IMG/VR virus record: IMGVR_UViG_3300027754_000060
Coordinates: 33,086-97,085 of that record
Reading direction: 5' to 3' (one strand)
Origin: a virus
Length of the DNA stretch: 64,000 bases
How positions within the stretch are numbered: the first letter of the stretch is position 1; every line of letters starts with the position of its first letter. A program made the position numbers and the translations under genes. The notes under the pieces are model-generated. The model searched no databases and was not told the DNA's origin. It saw nothing but the letters and a program-made list of their open reading frames with translations. Positions 63,665-64,000 of the stretch are shown here, in pieces.

Positions 63665-64000
63665 TTAAACTAGAGATAATTTTTCACTACCATCTCCAAA
63701 AGGATCACTCTTTATATTTACACTATCTAATAGACTCAACCATAGATTATTCAAAGGGGTCTCATTGGGATATAATATATGTTTTCCCCCAGTTAATCCG
63801 CCTCCCCCAACCATTATTGGTAAATTATGATGAGCATGACTATTACCATCTTCTATTCCACAACCATATGAGATTATAGTATCATCAAGAATAGACGACC
63901 CATTGTGTTGTAATGAGTTTAATTTATCAAATAAGTAAGCTACTTGTTCAGAATGATGTTTATTAATTTTAGCAATACTTTCCTGCTTAATAATATCATT
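63665..64000 (-). CDS. DUF1552 (HXXSHH-family) protein, C-terminal part
   Basis: An open frame running in from the right edge for 111 residues, ending with a stop at 63665-63667. The fragment (INKHHSEQVAYLFDKLNSL, TIISYGCGIEDGNSHAHHNL, KHILYPNETPLNNLWLSLLD, then SDPFGDGSEKLSLV) matches the C-terminal third of DUF1552 proteins: 'H.~qfAYfl.KL', 'D.t.l.YGsGi.DGN.H.H.nLP', 'G.H..yp..TPl.NL~l.lLd', 'FGDs.g.L'. The family is exported and of unknown biochemical function, known mainly from Planctomycetes, Verrucomicrobia and Myxococcota. A phage gene of this family would be unusual, and its base composition here is as AT-rich as the phage genes. Confidence 0.85.
   Translation of the reverse strand, partial: NDIIKQESIAKINKHHSEQVAYLFDKLNSLQHNGSSILDDTIISYGCGIEDGNSHAHHNLPIMVGGGGLTGGKHILYPNETPLNNLWLSLLDSVNIKSDPFGDGSEKLSLV

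Noticed and set aside
1-64000. tRNA genes, CRISPR arrays and insertion sequences
   Set aside because: None were recognised by reading. The repeated units present lie inside genes in frame, without spacers or terminal inverted repeats, and no transposase-like protein is encoded.

Overview
The window reads as part of the genome of a large, uncultivated tailed bacteriophage with an AT-rich genome (roughly one third G+C by eye). Coding is almost continuous, many genes overlap by ATGA, and reading direction switches only once. No contractile sheath gene is recognisable between the neck genes and the tail tube, so a long non-contractile (siphovirus-like) tail is the simplest inference. Several domains point to a host in or near the Planctomycetes-Verrucomicrobia group: a DUF1552 (HXXSHH-family) protein end at the right edge, a formylglycine-generating-enzyme-like (FGE-sulfatase) domain of the style common in secreted planctomycete proteins, a proprotein convertase P-domain, and GxGY/GGGG repeats. 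The host assignment is inference.

Plus strand, 1-7064: a compact run of small overlapping genes. Six or seven look like sugar-transfer or sugar-nucleotide genes (two GT-B-like proteins, a methyltransferase-like fragment, a Cys-motif protein, a nucleotidyltransferase-like protein, two short GT-like proteins). They are followed by a NUMOD3/Vsr-fold homing-type endonuclease, a probable Rad52/ERF-like single-strand annealing protein and a zinc-ribbon protein.

Minus strand, 64000 down to 7075: the virion morphogenesis module in transcription order. It runs: DUF1552 protein (partial), head-tail connector, neck protein with a P-domain, small neck/tail-completion proteins, tail tube, two tiny genes, tail-assembly-chaperone-like genes, a 5768-residue tape measure protein, two tail fibres (one with a circularly permuted FGE-like domain, one with fibronectin III domains), two small fibre/adaptor proteins, three proteins built from a Cys-containing 'SNWP' repeat of about 140 residues, and then baseplate or tail-tip proteins of 102, 646, 2127 and 2718 residues, ending with a Cys-rich small protein.

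The most unusual element is the tape measure protein. Besides its tail-lumen helical regions it carries what look like complete enzyme domains: an SNase-like nuclease, an ADP-ribosyltransferase-like domain, a HAD phosphatase, a P-loop segment, a cytidylyltransferase-fold domain, a second ART-like domain and a GNAT-like domain. They are separated by recurrent 'DTVPAMLxPGEFV' hinge motifs. One 3.1-kb block is bounded by near-identical DNA repeats, which suggests cassette exchange. A tape measure that carries effectors into the host is the leading hypothesis for a new system here.

No tRNA, rRNA, CRISPR array or insertion sequence was recognised. No gene-free stretch exceeds about 130 bases. The longest are 63534-63664 and 55929-56031; the latter holds a hairpin.
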